Below, piece by piece: positions 24,927 through 33,441 of a DNA stretch of 64,000 nucleotides. The stretch's first letter is position 1. Every line of letters begins with the position of its first letter. The notes below the pieces were generated by a model. The model was not told the origin of the DNA. It saw nothing but the letters and a program-made list of their open reading frames with translations, and did no database searches. The stretch covers positions 1-64,000 of the forward strand of contig JAAUZX010000083.1 in the NCBI GenBank assembly GCA_014804365.1, written 5' to 3'. Source of the DNA: Lachnospiraceae bacterium. GTDB taxonomy: Bacteria; Bacillota; Clostridia; Lachnospirales; Lachnospiraceae. The position numbers were made by a program, and so were the translations under genes.

Positions 24927-26258
24927 GTGAAACAGGATATGATGAAGCAAATAGACACATATCGGGAAGCAGAGGCATATATCAATGATATTCCGAAGTT
25001 TTCCAGTAAGAACAGCATGGAGGATACCCGCAGGTTTCTTAAACATCTCGGGAGTCCGGCACAGAATTGCAAGATCATACACATAGCAGGCACAAACGGA
25101 AAGGGTTCCGTTTGTGCTTATTTGTGTTCGGTGTTAAATCTGGCGGGGATCAGTGCGGGCATGTTTACATCGCCGCATCTGGTGACGATGCGGGAGCGGT
25201 TTGCAATAAACGGCAGGATCGTGGATGAGGGGGAATTTCTGGAGGTTTTCAGGACGGTGAGAGATAGAATGTCCGATTTGCCTGAGGAATTAGCCGCTAA
25301 GGCCTATCATCCCAGTTTCTTTGAGTTTCTTTTCTTTATGGCCATGGTTCTTTTTGAGGATGCGGGAGTGGAGTACATAGTACTGGAGACCGGATTGGGC
25401 GGCAGGCTGGATGCCACCAATGCGGTGCAGGATAAAGAGCTGTGCGTCATAACCGCCATCGGATATGACCATATGGAATATCTGGGTGGTACATTGTGGC
25501 AGATCGCCGGAGAAAAGGCGGGAATTATGCGTCGGGACGTTCCCGTTGTATACTCTGTCGGGTATAAAGAGGCAGCCGGACGGATAGAAGAATGTGCCCG
25601 TTCTATAGGCGCTAGAACTGTGCCTTTGCAGAGAAAGGCGATAAAAGAAATAAAGATTCAACATAAAACAATTGATTTTTCTCTTCATTTAAACTATTAT
25701 GGTTATATTGGTTTTACTGTGTCCACCGCAGCGGTTTATCAGATTGAGAATGCGGCGCTGGCAGTCAAGGCGCTGGAACAGCTTAAGGATGACCGCATCA
25801 CGGTGTCCGTGATGCAGGAGGGAATCCGCAACGCGGTCTGGGAGGGCAGAATGGAAGAGATCCTGCCGTCAGTGTTTCTGGACGGTGCCCACAACCTGGA
25901 CGGGATACGGGCTTTGTTGGATACGGTGAGATCACAGCCCTGTTACGGAAGACGGAAGCTGCTTTTTTCTATAGTAAAAGACAAGCAGTATGAGAATGTG
26001 ATCAGAGAAATTGCTCTGTCAGGGTTGTTTGACGAGATCGGCCTGGTGGCGCTAGAAAGTGAGCGTGCCCTGCCGCTTCATGTATTGGAAGATTCTTACA
26101 GGCGGTATACAGGATTGATATGTAAGGCTTATAATGACTTAAAGACAGCGTTTTGCAGTCTGGTACTTGGAAAAGATGGCGAGGATAGAGTGTATATTGT
26201 CGGTTCATTATATTTGGTGGGTGAAGTGAAAGCCCTTTTGAAGGAGCCTATAGCATGA
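24927..26258 (+). CDS. folC: Bifunctional folylpolyglutamate/dihydrofolate synthase
   Basis: 443 residues. IIHIAGTNGKGSVCAYL is the ATP loop, MFTSPHLVTMRERF the folate-binding loop, VLETGLGGRLDATNA the magnesium region and FLDGAHNLDGI the second conserved block; these define the FolC/Mur-ligase fold. It adds L-glutamate to (dihydro)folates in the cytoplasm. GTG 24927 is the listed start, with ATG 24939 possible. Its TGA overlaps the ATG of the next small gene. Confidence 0.95.
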   Translation: MKQDMMKQIDTYREAEAYINDIPKFSSKNSMEDTRRFLKHLGSPAQNCKIIHIAGTNGKGSVCAYLCSVLNLAGISAGMFTSPHLVTMRERFAINGRIVDEGEFLEVFRTVRDRMSDLPEELAAKAYHPSFFEFLFFMAMVLFEDAGVEYIVLETGLGGRLDATNAVQDKELCVITAIGYDHMEYLGGTLWQIAGEKAGIMRRDVPVVYSVGYKEAAGRIEECARSIGARTVPLQRKAIKEIKIQHKTIDFSLHLNYYGYIGFTVSTAAVYQIENAALAVKALEQLKDDRITVSVMQEGIRNAVWEGRMEEILPSVFLDGAHNLDGIRALLDTVRSQPCYGRRKLLFSIVKDKQYENVIREIALSGLFDEIGLVALESERALPLHVLEDSYRRYTGLICKAYNDLKTAFCSLVLGKDGEDRVYIVGSLYLVGEVKALLKEPIA

Positions 26259-26407
26259 TAAATTTTGAAGAAGAGTTAAAGAAATTCCATCCCAGCTTAG
26301 AGGTTGAGGATGCGGAAGAAGCGATATATAATCAGGATCTGACGGATATGGCGGATCTGATGGTAAAGGTTGTAAAGGAATCGAAGAAAACGGGCGTAAC
26401 AGAATAG
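26255..26407 (+). CDS. Small acidic hypothetical protein (50 aa)
   Basis: 50 codons, MINFEEELKKFHPSLEVEDA to KKTGVTE, starting in the folC stop (ATGA overlap) with AAGGAG upstream and ending 13 bases before the TPR gene. Mainly alpha-helical and acidic with no membrane segment or Cys. I do not recognise a family. The coupling to folC and the following gene supports it as real. Confidence 0.75.
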   Translation: MINFEEELKKFHPSLEVEDAEEAIYNQDLTDMADLMVKVVKESKKTGVTE

Positions 26408-26420
26408 AGGATTGGCATAG

Positions 26421-27839
26421 ATGATTTGTTATCAGTGTGGATGTAATCTGTCCGAACATGATTTTTGTACGAGCTGTGGTGCCGATGTAGCCCTGTATAA
26501 AAAAATTATATATATATCCAACCGTTTTTATAATGAAGGATTGGAGCGGGCAAATGTCAGGGACCTGACAGGTGCGATCACCAGTTTGCGGCAGAGTTTA
26601 AAGTTTAATAAGAATAATGTAGAAGCGCGCAATCTGCTCGGACTCGTGTATTTCGAGACGGGAGAAGTAGTGGCGGCGCTCAGTGAATGGGTTATCAGTA
26701 AGAATTTAAGACCGAAGAAAAATATAGCGGATGATTATATAGATATGATCCAGACGAATCAGAACCGGTTGGATATCATTAATCAGACGATTAAGAAGTA
26801 TAATCAGGCGCTTACTTATTGTAATCAGGATAGTCTGGATCTCGCCGTGATCCAGCTTAAGAAGGTATTGTCATTAAATCCCAGATTTATCAGGGCGCAT
26901 CAGCTTCTCGCACTTCTGTATATCAACAATGAAGAGTGGGAGAAGGCCAAGCGGGAGCTGACGAAGTGCCTCGAAATCGATACGAATAATATTGCAACAC
27001 TGCGTTATCTGAAAGAGGTGGACGAGATGCTTTTGCCGGAGGAGGGAGTCAAGAATCCTCCGAAGAAAAAGCATAAGTCGGACGGTGTTATCAAATATCA
27101 GAGCGGTAATGAGACGATCATCCAGCCTGTAAATGTAAAGGACGGCAGAGGAGTCACTTCATTATTAAATCTCGGAATCGGTATTATCATCGGAGTTGCA
27201 ATCGCGGTATTCCTGATTCTGCCGGCCAGAATACAGACGGCCCGAGCGGGTATTGACGAGAATCTGCGTAAAGTGAGTGAGCAGTTGGACGCAAAGACGG
27301 CCACGGTAGACGAGCAGCAGCTTCAGATTGATGAGCTGACCAAGCTCAATAACGATCTGCAGCAGGATCTGCAGGCATATCTCGGAACAGATGGTACTCT
27401 GCGGTCCGTGGACAGTCTGATGAAAGCGGCAGGCGCATATCTGACCGATCCGGAAGACGTCACGGCAGTTGCGGATTATCTGGAGGAGATCGAGAAGGAA
27501 GATCCCGAAGGCGAGACGAGTAATTCCGAGGCATTTGAAAATCTTTATAATACGCTGTTGGCTTTAGTGGGGCCTGACATTGCAGAGGCGTATTATAATG
27601 ATGGATATGAGGCGTACAGACAGGAAAATTATGCGGATGCGATTCCGAATCTGGAGAAAGCATTCCAGTACGATGCGACGAACGGAGAGGCGCTCTATAA
27701 CCTTGCCAATGCGTATTACCGCGTAGGAGAGGAAGAGAAAGCCAGAGCCACTTATTTACAGATTATTCAACTGTTCCCTGGTACGGAGAAGGCAAGCAAG
27801 TCTGAGGCGTTCATAGAAGAGATGGACAATGCAGATTAA
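26421..27839 (+). CDS. Zinc-ribbon, TPR and single-membrane-helix protein
   Basis: 472 residues. N-terminal zinc ribbon C-x2-C-x8-C-x2-C (CYQCG, FCTSCG) in residues 3-18; TPR units at about 38-100 and 145-205; a basic linker PPKKKHK; a membrane helix at about 247-270 (LGIGIIIGVAIAVFLIL); a coiled region (about 280-325); then two more TPR units (about 393-460). The TPR on both sides of the membrane helix suggests a scaffold linking a cytoplasmic and an external partner. Function unknown. It lies just before the spoIIA operon. Confidence 0.8.
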   Translation: MICYQCGCNLSEHDFCTSCGADVALYKKIIYISNRFYNEGLERANVRDLTGAITSLRQSLKFNKNNVEARNLLGLVYFETGEVVAALSEWVISKNLRPKKNIADDYIDMIQTNQNRLDIINQTIKKYNQALTYCNQDSLDLAVIQLKKVLSLNPRFIRAHQLLALLYINNEEWEKAKRELTKCLEIDTNNIATLRYLKEVDEMLLPEEGVKNPPKKKHKSDGVIKYQSGNETIIQPVNVKDGRGVTSLLNLGIGIIIGVAIAVFLILPARIQTARAGIDENLRKVSEQLDAKTATVDEQQLQIDELTKLNNDLQQDLQAYLGTDGTLRSVDSLMKAAGAYLTDPEDVTAVADYLEEIEKEDPEGETSNSEAFENLYNTLLALVGPDIAEAYYNDGYEAYRQENYADAIPNLEKAFQYDATNGEALYNLANAYYRVGEEEKARATYLQIIQLFPGTEKASKSEAFIEEMDNAD

Positions 27840-27908
27840 ACTTATGGTGCAAACTGCGGGATCGTTGTAAAACGACAATAAAGATAAAAGCGATAAAGAC
27901 ACGAAAGA

Positions 27909-27938
27909 GAAAGGACATGGTGTAAGCCATGTCCTTTC
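27909..27938 (+). terminator. Strong hairpin after the TPR gene
   Basis: Perfect 12-base stem GAAAGGACATGG / CCATGTCCTTTC with a 6-base loop, 70 bases after the stop. What follows is TGCATAAAAAG, not a T-run, so Rho-independent termination is plausible but not certain. It separates the TPR gene from spoIIAA. Confidence 0.55.
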
Positions 27939-27960
27939 TGCATAAAAAGTGTTGGGCCAG

Positions 27961-28006
27961 TTTCGAGTTCGCGAAGCGAATTTCGCGATTGAGCGCAGCT
28001 CAGTCA
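27961..28006 (+). repeat. GCGAAGC hairpin repeat upstream of spoIIAA
   Basis: TTTCGAGTTCGCGAAGCGAA then TTTCGCGATTGAGCGCAGCTCAG. Third member of the family seen before valS and folC. It also holds a small GAGC-GCA-GCTC hairpin. It ends a few bases before the spoIIAA ribosome site (AGGAG 28012-28016). Confidence 0.55.
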
Positions 28007-28026
28007 TGGAGAGGAGTTTACATAAC

Positions 28027-28347
28027 ATGGAAGACTTTAAAATAATTGACAATTATCTGATGATAAGACTTCCGGATGAGGTAGATCACCACATATCGGT
28101 TGACATAAGTGCAAAAGCAGATCGCTATATCATGTCTAAAAGGGTGGGAAATGTGGTATTTGACTTCGAGAGGACAACCTTTATGGACAGCTCCGGAATC
28201 GGAGTCATCCTGGGCAGATATAAGAAGATATCCTGCTTCGGGGGCAAGGTGTACGCTATCAATGCAGACAACAGGATACGCAGGCTCCTGCTGTTGTCGG
28301 GAATGCAGAATATTGTGGAGATAATGGACAACAAGACAAAGACATGA
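28027..28347 (+). CDS. spoIIAA: Anti-sigma-F factor antagonist SpoIIAA
   Basis: 106 residues, STAS domain. FERTTFMDSSGIGVILGRY holds the Ser that SpoIIAB phosphorylates (DSSG). Unphosphorylated SpoIIAA binds SpoIIAB and frees sigma-F in the forespore. ATG 28027 is chosen because the conserved N-terminus (DNYLMIRLPDEVDHH) starts there and AGGAG precedes it. Its stop lies inside the 60-bp palindrome (28340-28399), which separates it from spoIIAB, unlike the tight spoIIA operon of Bacillus. Confidence 0.95.
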   Translation: MEDFKIIDNYLMIRLPDEVDHHISVDISAKADRYIMSKRVGNVVFDFERTTFMDSSGIGVILGRYKKISCFGGKVYAINADNRIRRLLLLSGMQNIVEIMDNKTKT

Positions 28348-28399
28348 AGTTATACTAAGGCCGCAAAGAACGCAGCCTAAGTATAACTAAGTCATGTCT
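28340..28399. repeat. 60-bp dispersed palindrome, copy 2
   Basis: Reverse-complement match (56 of 60) to 2638-2697. It begins within the last codons of spoIIAA, so the ACATGA at its end supplies the stop. It may form a hairpin within the spoIIA mRNA and could tune the ratio of SpoIIAA to SpoIIAB and sigma-F (inference). Confidence 0.75.
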
Positions 28400-28489
28400 G
28401 AGAGAAAGCAAAGGAAGCCTATGACAAGTAAAGCTAAGTTATGTCTGGGTGAAGAAAGAGAAATGAAAGATGGAAATAAGGAGGACGGG

Positions 28490-28978
28490 ATGATAGAGAT
28501 AATTGAGAAGAAGAATATTGACAGGATGACAAATGAGATTCGGATCGAGTTCGCGGCGGTGTCGGACAATGAAGCTTTCGCGAGAATGGCGGTGGCGGCA
28601 TTTATTACGCCGCTTAACCCTACGCTGGAGGAGATGTCTGATGTGAAAACGGCTGTGTCCGAGGCAGTGACAAATGCGATTATACATGGGTACGAGAACC
28701 GGGGGAGTCTGGAGGACAGAGTACATATGGGCTGTATATTGCGGGGAGATGTATTGGAGGTGGAGATCGTGGACCGCGGTGTCGGCATTGCGGATGTGGG
28801 GATGGCGATGGAGCCGCTGTATACCTCCAGACCGGATCTGGAGCGTTCGGGTATGGGATTTGCTTTCATGGAAGCATTTATGGATAATCTGGAAGTGTTT
28901 TCCGATGTGGGATTCGGGACATCGGTAAAGATGTATAAGAAGATCGGCACCAGCTCATGGATCGCCAGCGAGGAATAG
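28490..28978 (+). CDS. spoIIAB: Anti-sigma-F factor and kinase SpoIIAB
   Basis: 162 residues with the GHKL ATPase fold: N-box VKTAVSEAVTNAIIHGY, G1 DRGVGIADV, G2 RSGMGFAFME, GTSVKM. It binds sigma-F in the predivisional cell and phosphorylates SpoIIAA. The start is ATG 28490, since AAGGAGG lies 5 bases upstream; the frame extends further upstream without homology. Three bases separate its stop from sigF. A little longer than the 146 residues of Bacillus. Confidence 0.95.
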   Translation: MIEIIEKKNIDRMTNEIRIEFAAVSDNEAFARMAVAAFITPLNPTLEEMSDVKTAVSEAVTNAIIHGYENRGSLEDRVHMGCILRGDVLEVEIVDRGVGIADVGMAMEPLYTSRPDLERSGMGFAFMEAFMDNLEVFSDVGFGTSVKMYKKIGTSSWIASEE

Positions 28979-28981
28979 CCG

Positions 28982-29752
28982 ATGGAAGAGACTGCCGTAT
29001 TAATCGAACGTTCACAGGCAGGAGATAAAGAGGCAAGGGAGACACTGATAGAGGAAAATCTGGGGCTGGTACGCCACATTGTGAAGCGGTTTGCGGGGCG
29101 GGGGTATGATATGGAGGACCTGTTCCAGATCGGCTGTATCGGGCTGATGAAAGCAATTGACAAATTTGATTTAAAATACGAGGTACGGTTTTCAACTTAT
29201 GCTGTCCCTATGATTCAGGGAGAGATCAAACGATTCTTAAGAGATGACGGGATGGTCAAGGTGAGCCGGACACTGAAGGAAAACGGATGGAAGGTAAAAC
29301 AGGCAGCCGAGCGCCTTTTGCAGCAATTTGGACGTGAGGCGAGTCTGCAGGAGCTGTCGGAAGCAACCGGGCTTGATGTGGAGGATATCGTGCTGGCACT
29401 GGACGCCAATGTGGAGGTGGAGTCAATCTATAAGTCCGTCTATCAGTCCGACGGCAATGAAATCTATCTGGTAGATCAAGTGGTAGGCGGAAGCAGTATG
29501 AGTTACACGGGTGTAGGAAGAACCGTTCCCAACGGGAGTATTCATGAAGATACGGAAAAAGAAAAGATATTAAACCACATGCTGCTGGAACAGCTCTTAG
29601 GAAAGCTTGATGACCGAGAGCTGGAACTGATCCGTATGCGGTATTTTCAGGATAAGACACAGGTGGAAGTGGCAAAGTACATGGGAATCAGTCAGGTGCA
29701 GGTGAGCCGTATGGAGAAGCGTATTCTGTTGCAACTCAGAGAGGAAGTGTGA
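28982..29752 (+). CDS. sigF: RNA polymerase sigma factor SigF
   Basis: 256 residues. Region 2 is DLFQIGCIGLMKAIDKFDLKYEVRFSTYA, region 3 VKVSRTLKENGWKVKQAAERLL, and region 4 ELELIRMRYFQDKTQVEVAKYMGISQVQVSRMEKR. The KFDLKYEVRFSTYAVPMI block and its position after spoIIAB identify sigma-F, the first forespore-specific factor. It should drive early forespore genes, including the gene for sigma-G, which then reads the spoVA promoters found downstream. Confidence 0.96.
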   Translation: MEETAVLIERSQAGDKEARETLIEENLGLVRHIVKRFAGRGYDMEDLFQIGCIGLMKAIDKFDLKYEVRFSTYAVPMIQGEIKRFLRDDGMVKVSRTLKENGWKVKQAAERLLQQFGREASLQELSEATGLDVEDIVLALDANVEVESIYKSVYQSDGNEIYLVDQVVGGSSMSYTGVGRTVPNGSIHEDTEKEKILNHMLLEQLLGKLDDRELELIRMRYFQDKTQVEVAKYMGISQVQVSRMEKRILLQLREEV

Positions 29753-29858
29753 TACTATAAGGGCAAAGAGAAAATACAGAATTCTCTATCCGTTCAGGCT
29801 GGTTATTGATGGCAGGAAGTAGTAATATTTATATAACAGCAAAGCGAGGGACAAGCAA

Positions 29859-30035
29859 ATGAATACATTTTACTATCAGGTAGACAGTATAGACGGTGAT
29901 TACGCGAACTTAAGAAGAATCGACGTGGAAGATGAAGAGTTGAAGCTGGTGGCAAGAGCCTTACTTCCTCCCGAAATTACGGAAGGCACCCGCCTCACAT
30001 ATGAATTGATGGAGTACAAGATAAGCAATGATTAG
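29859..30035 (+). CDS. Small DUF3006-like protein (58 aa)
   Basis: 58 codons beginning MNTFYYQVDSIDGDYANLRR. The pattern (an xVDxxxGDYAxL start, then LPPEITEGTRL near the end) resembles DUF3006-type small beta proteins, where the LP.xxxEGxxL motif is typical. No function is established. It lies between sigF and the PilZ gene, on the same strand, with a weak GAGGG ribosome site. Confidence 0.6.
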   Translation: MNTFYYQVDSIDGDYANLRRIDVEDEELKLVARALLPPEITEGTRLTYELMEYKISND

Positions 30036-30098
30036 TACATTAAGTACCCCTCCTCGAATACGCACTGCGGAGAAGACTACATAAAAGGAACATGACAA

Positions 30099-30677
30099 AT
30101 GAACGAGAGTACGATCAGGAATCGCAGAATACTCATAAAGAATACTGAAAACGGCGAGATCATCGCGGATACCAAAATCCTGGGATTTAACGGTCTGACC
30201 AACTCTGTGCGCATAAGCGCGGCAAGCCTGCCGGATAGGAAATATTATAGGATTTCCGCTTTTATTTTTGCAGAAGAATGTCTCTATGAGCTTCCCGGTA
30301 CGATCAAGGGTGTCATGGTGGACAATGAGATCGAAGTGCTTCTCGGCAGGGGCAAAGAGAAAGAGGATAGAGCCAGAACAAGATATCCGGTGGAGTTAAA
30401 AGGCGTGATCAGCCATATAATAGTGGATGGACGGGCGATATGTCTCCGCAAACCTATGCATATCCGGACAATAAACATGAGCGCCAACGGTGTGTTGATG
30501 AAAGCGGATGCGGGATGCTTTGGAGTGGGTGATGGCTTCGTGCTGACGCTTACGGTGGAGAGAGGGACGATCATTCTGCATTGCGGGATCGTCAGGATCA
30601 ACCACAATAACATGTTAACGGAAGAATACGGATGCCGGATCAGTGGGATTCAATTAGAACGGGAGACACAAGGATGA
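30099..30677 (+). CDS. PilZ-domain protein (candidate c-di-GMP receptor)
   Basis: 192 residues. The C-terminal PilZ domain has both c-di-GMP motifs: RxxxR in DRARTRYPVEL (about residues 90-100) and (D/N)xSxxG in NMSANG (about 127). The N-terminal half, with a conserved-looking beta-rich fold, resembles YcgR-N. It likely binds cyclic di-GMP. Its stop overlaps the ATG of an HD-GYP gene by 4 bases (ATGA), so the receptor and the breakdown enzyme are coupled. Confidence 0.88.
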   Translation: MNESTIRNRRILIKNTENGEIIADTKILGFNGLTNSVRISAASLPDRKYYRISAFIFAEECLYELPGTIKGVMVDNEIEVLLGRGKEKEDRARTRYPVELKGVISHIIVDGRAICLRKPMHIRTINMSANGVLMKADAGCFGVGDGFVLTLTVERGTIILHCGIVRINHNNMLTEEYGCRISGIQLERETQG

Positions 30678-31759
30678 GCGACAGGAAATTGCAGTCACTT
30701 CCGGTTGAATATTTATGGGACGGGCTTGTACTGAAAGATGATATTTTTAACCATACAGGGGCGACATTGCTGCTTCCCAAGGGTGACACGATCACGAGGG
30801 AGAAGCTGGATAAGCTGATGGGCTTCTATGGAGACAGCAAAAATATCATGGTGTACGAAGACACCTATTTAGAGATCATGTCAGACGAACATGTGCCGAT
30901 TGAAGCCCGCCAAAAGTTCACCGAGAAGCGGGTGGGCTATGCGCAGCTACAACAGAACGTAGGCAGCCTTTTCCACAGAACGGACCATGAGCAGTGGTTG
31001 AGCAATGAACAGATGGAGCCGTTGACCCGCGCGGTGGCAGGTAAATTGCAGAATTTTGATCCGGTGACGATTCTGTCCTGCATCAATTTTCCCAGACCTA
31101 TGGATGAAGGATTGCAGCGCCACTGCCTTAACGTGGCATTCCTAAACGGCATGCAGGCAGGGTGGCTGGAATTGCCTCCGGATGAAGTGAATACGCTGGT
31201 TTTGGCAGGACTTCTGCATGATATCGGTAAAACGATGATTCCGGAAGAGATTCTCAATGCGCCCCGCAGACTGACGGAGGAAGAAATGGAGGTTATACGT
31301 AGACATCCGGTCTATTCGGATGAATTGCTGAGGGATAAGTTTGATGATAATATCAGGCAGGCAGCACGCCATCACCATGAGAAGCTGAATGGAAAAGGAT
31401 ATCCTGACGGAATTATGGGGGACGAGATCGGGCTGTATGCTAGAATTACGGCGATATCCGATATATACGACGCTATGGTTTCTGCCAGAAGTTATAAGGG
31501 AGCCAGGCTGCCCCTTGACGTGTTTGACATGTTCTATGAGGAGGAGTTCGACGGGCTGGACAGAGAACTTGTTATGAATTTTCTCAAAAATATGCGGGCC
31601 GAGTATACGAACAGAACGGTTATCATGTCCAATGGAGAAAGAGGAACGATCCGTTTTATTCCGATCAATGACGCGGATCACCCGATTATCATGCAGGGAG
31701 ATGATATCCGTCAGACCGATGATACGTGGTATTGTAAAGAAATATTACCTGTTATTTAA
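30674..31759 (+). CDS. HD-GYP domain cyclic-di-GMP phosphodiesterase
   Basis: 361 residues. N-terminal region of about 150 residues of unknown fold, then the HD-GYP domain: HCLNVAFL, LLHDIGKTMIP, RRHPVYSDEL, HHHEKLNGKGYPDG, and AISDIYDAMVSARSY. All metal ligands and the GYP triplet are kept, so hydrolysis of c-di-GMP is predicted. The start is ATG 30674 (overlap with the PilZ stop, AAGG upstream). A good terminator follows, so this ends the unit before spoVAA. Confidence 0.92.
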   Translation: MSDRKLQSLPVEYLWDGLVLKDDIFNHTGATLLLPKGDTITREKLDKLMGFYGDSKNIMVYEDTYLEIMSDEHVPIEARQKFTEKRVGYAQLQQNVGSLFHRTDHEQWLSNEQMEPLTRAVAGKLQNFDPVTILSCINFPRPMDEGLQRHCLNVAFLNGMQAGWLELPPDEVNTLVLAGLLHDIGKTMIPEEILNAPRRLTEEEMEVIRRHPVYSDELLRDKFDDNIRQAARHHHEKLNGKGYPDGIMGDEIGLYARITAISDIYDAMVSARSYKGARLPLDVFDMFYEEEFDGLDRELVMNFLKNMRAEYTNRTVIMSNGERGTIRFIPINDADHPIIMQGDDIRQTDDTWYCKEILPVI

Positions 31760-31782
31760 ATAGAAATGTCATATGGTTTTGT

Positions 31783-31807
31783 GTGCGCCGATGGGCGCAC
31801 TTTTTTT
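31783..31807 (+). terminator. Rho-independent terminator after HD-GYP gene
   Basis: Stem GTGCGCC / GGCGCAC with loop GATG (31783-31800) and seven T residues (31801-31807). Clear canonical terminator separating the c-di-GMP genes from spoVAA. Confidence 0.9.
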
Positions 31808-31836
31808 GCATAAAAAAGCAGTATTATCGCATACTA
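31808..31836 (+). promoter_or_regulatory. Sigma-G-type promoter of spoVAA
   Basis: GCATA (31808-31812), 17 bases, CATACTA (31830-31836): close to the sigma-G consensus (GNATA, 17-18 bases, CATNNTA). It lies 65 bases before the spoVAA ATG and directly after a terminator. Confidence 0.75.
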
Positions 31837-31900
31837 AACGTAAATTCAATGAATGATTCAAGCCTTCCGGGGCAAGGATTTTGTCAAGGAGTGTAATGTT

Positions 31901-32536
31901 ATGTCAACTAATAACACAACAATATATATCTGTGCACAACAGAATGTAGAATTGCAGTCGGAGGATGTCTATGTGAAGGATATCGGGAAACTGACGTGTG
32001 GAGATGCGCATATTCTGGCGAAAGTGAAGTCGATCAAACTGCATCACTTTAAGAAAGGAGAACCTAAGAGGAGGGTGATCAGCCTCCTTAAAATAATCGA
32101 GGAGATCGATAAAGTATGCCCGGAGGCGAGTGTACAGAGTATTGGCGAAACAGCTGTTATGGTAGAGTATATCAATGTCAATAAGCATAAAGGAACGGTA
32201 CAGTGGATTAAGCTTGCTTTCGTGGCGATGATCAGTTTCTTCGGCACCGCCTTCACGATCATGGCCTTTCACAACGATATTGGGATCAATGATGTATTCA
32301 CGAAGATCTATGAAATGATCATGGGGCAGCAAGGAGACGGATATGGCATTCTGGAGTTGGCGTATTCTGTTGGGCTTGCCATCGGCATAATCGTATTCTT
32401 CAATCACATCGGCGGCAGAAGAATCACTAAGGACCCGACTCCGATCGAAGTAGAAATGCGAATCTATGAAGAGGATGTCAATAAAGCCCTCATCGAGACG
32501 GCAGACAGAGAGGGCAAGACACTGGATGTTAATTAG
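31901..32536 (+). CDS. spoVAA: Stage V sporulation protein AA
   Basis: 211 residues. An N-terminal soluble region (VYVKDIGKLTCGDAHILAKVKSIKL) is followed by two membrane helices (WIKLAFVAMISFFGTAFTIM, LAYSVGLAIGIIVFFNHI), as in SpoVAA. The SpoVA proteins form the inner-membrane channel that loads calcium-dipicolinate into the spore and releases it at germination. ATG 31901 is chosen for AAGGAG 9 bases upstream. spoVAB follows 20 bases later. Confidence 0.93.
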   Translation: MSTNNTTIYICAQQNVELQSEDVYVKDIGKLTCGDAHILAKVKSIKLHHFKKGEPKRRVISLLKIIEEIDKVCPEASVQSIGETAVMVEYINVNKHKGTVQWIKLAFVAMISFFGTAFTIMAFHNDIGINDVFTKIYEMIMGQQGDGYGILELAYSVGLAIGIIVFFNHIGGRRITKDPTPIEVEMRIYEEDVNKALIETADREGKTLDVN

Positions 32537-32556
32537 AAAAAGGAGAATGGTATCAA

Positions 32557-33057
32557 ATGTTATTTATTAAGCAGCTCTTGTTGGCAGTGATCGGAGTCAG
32601 CAGCGGTCTGATCGTATCGGCAGGGGTATTTACCGTACTGATCTCGGTTGGTCTGATCCCACGCTTTGCGGGCAAAATGCATGTGGCGCGGAAAATATTC
32701 GTGCTGGAAGAGATGGTAGTGTTCGGTACACTTTTCGGCGGTTTTTTCAGTATATTCAGCGATTGGGGGATGATCGGTGAGTTCGTGAGGGGGCACAGAC
32801 TGTTCGGGGAAAATGCAACGGAGGGTGTGTGGAATCTGATCGGAACGTTATTGCTGCTTGTTTTCGGCGTGTTTGCGGGGATATTCGTAGGTTGTCTGGC
32901 ATTGGCTATTGCGGAGATGCTTAATACAATCCCGATTTTTGCGAGAAGAATCGGATTTCGGCATGGACTTGGGATAGCGATTCTGGCTGTGGCGCTGGGG
33001 AAACTGGTGGGGAGCCTGATTTATTTTACCAGGGAGGTGTATTTATATGGAGGTTAA
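32557..33057 (+). CDS. spoVAB: Stage V sporulation protein AB
   Basis: 166 residues, hydrophobic, with about four or five helices. The N-terminus LFIKQLLLAVIGVSSGLIVSA and RIGFRHGLGIAILAVALGK fit SpoVAB, which always follows spoVAA and may partner it in the DPA channel. ATG 32557 with AAAAAGGAG upstream. After it comes about 850 bp of repeat-rich DNA instead of spoVAC. Confidence 0.93.
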   Translation: MLFIKQLLLAVIGVSSGLIVSAGVFTVLISVGLIPRFAGKMHVARKIFVLEEMVVFGTLFGGFFSIFSDWGMIGEFVRGHRLFGENATEGVWNLIGTLLLLVFGVFAGIFVGCLALAIAEMLNTIPIFARRIGFRHGLGIAILAVALGKLVGSLIYFTREVYLYGG

Positions 33058-33175
33058 ATACTATGTGCGTAGGAATGCAGGGAGTTAAACCATGATATAA
33101 CACAATTTGCAAATGGATTCCAAAAAATTAATGGATTAAATCGTGATATAACGGATATAGGGTTACTGTTCAGGC

Positions 33176-33215
33176 GTTAATGTTAGTTAATGTCAATTAA
33201 TGTCGGTTAATGGAG
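33176..33215 (+). repeat. Four tandem 10-bp repeats
   Basis: GTTAATGTTA, GTTAATGTCA, ATTAATGTCG and GTTAATGGAG in a row (33176-33215); consensus GTTAATGTCR. It lies just before the first large inverted-repeat element. Confidence 0.75.
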
Positions 33216-33222
33216 ACGGACG

Positions 33223-33396
33223 CGCCGGACAGTATGTAGTTGTCCTAAGGACGCGCTTCCGCTCGGTTCCAAACGCAACGGTACTAAGCTCGAAAGTTGC
33301 TTTGCAACTTTAAACCTCGCTAAGTGCCGGCAGTTTAAATCCGAAGGATTTAAACATATCCAAACGGTCCTTATGACAACTACATACTATCCAGCG
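33223..33396. repeat. Inverted-repeat element 1 in the spoVAB-spoVAC gap
   Basis: Arms 33223-33252 and 33367-33396 match at 27 of 30 positions when inverted. Inside are smaller stems: AAAGTTGC-TTT-GCAACTTT (33287 region) and TTTAAATCC-GAA-GGATTTAAA (33343 region). It resembles element 2 (33636-33787) in reverse, as its inner block TCGAAAGTTGC...CTCGCTAAG matches that element's inverted block. MITE-like; no coding capacity. Confidence 0.7.
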
Positions 33397-33441
33397 CTGG
33401 GTATTGGCGATAACCTCAATTCGAGAACATGTGTTATCGAT

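Noticed and set aside
33160-33180. Third copy of the 132-bp element (GGTTACTGTTCAGG)
   Set aside because: Only about 14 bases resemble the terminal repeat; the loop blocks are absent.
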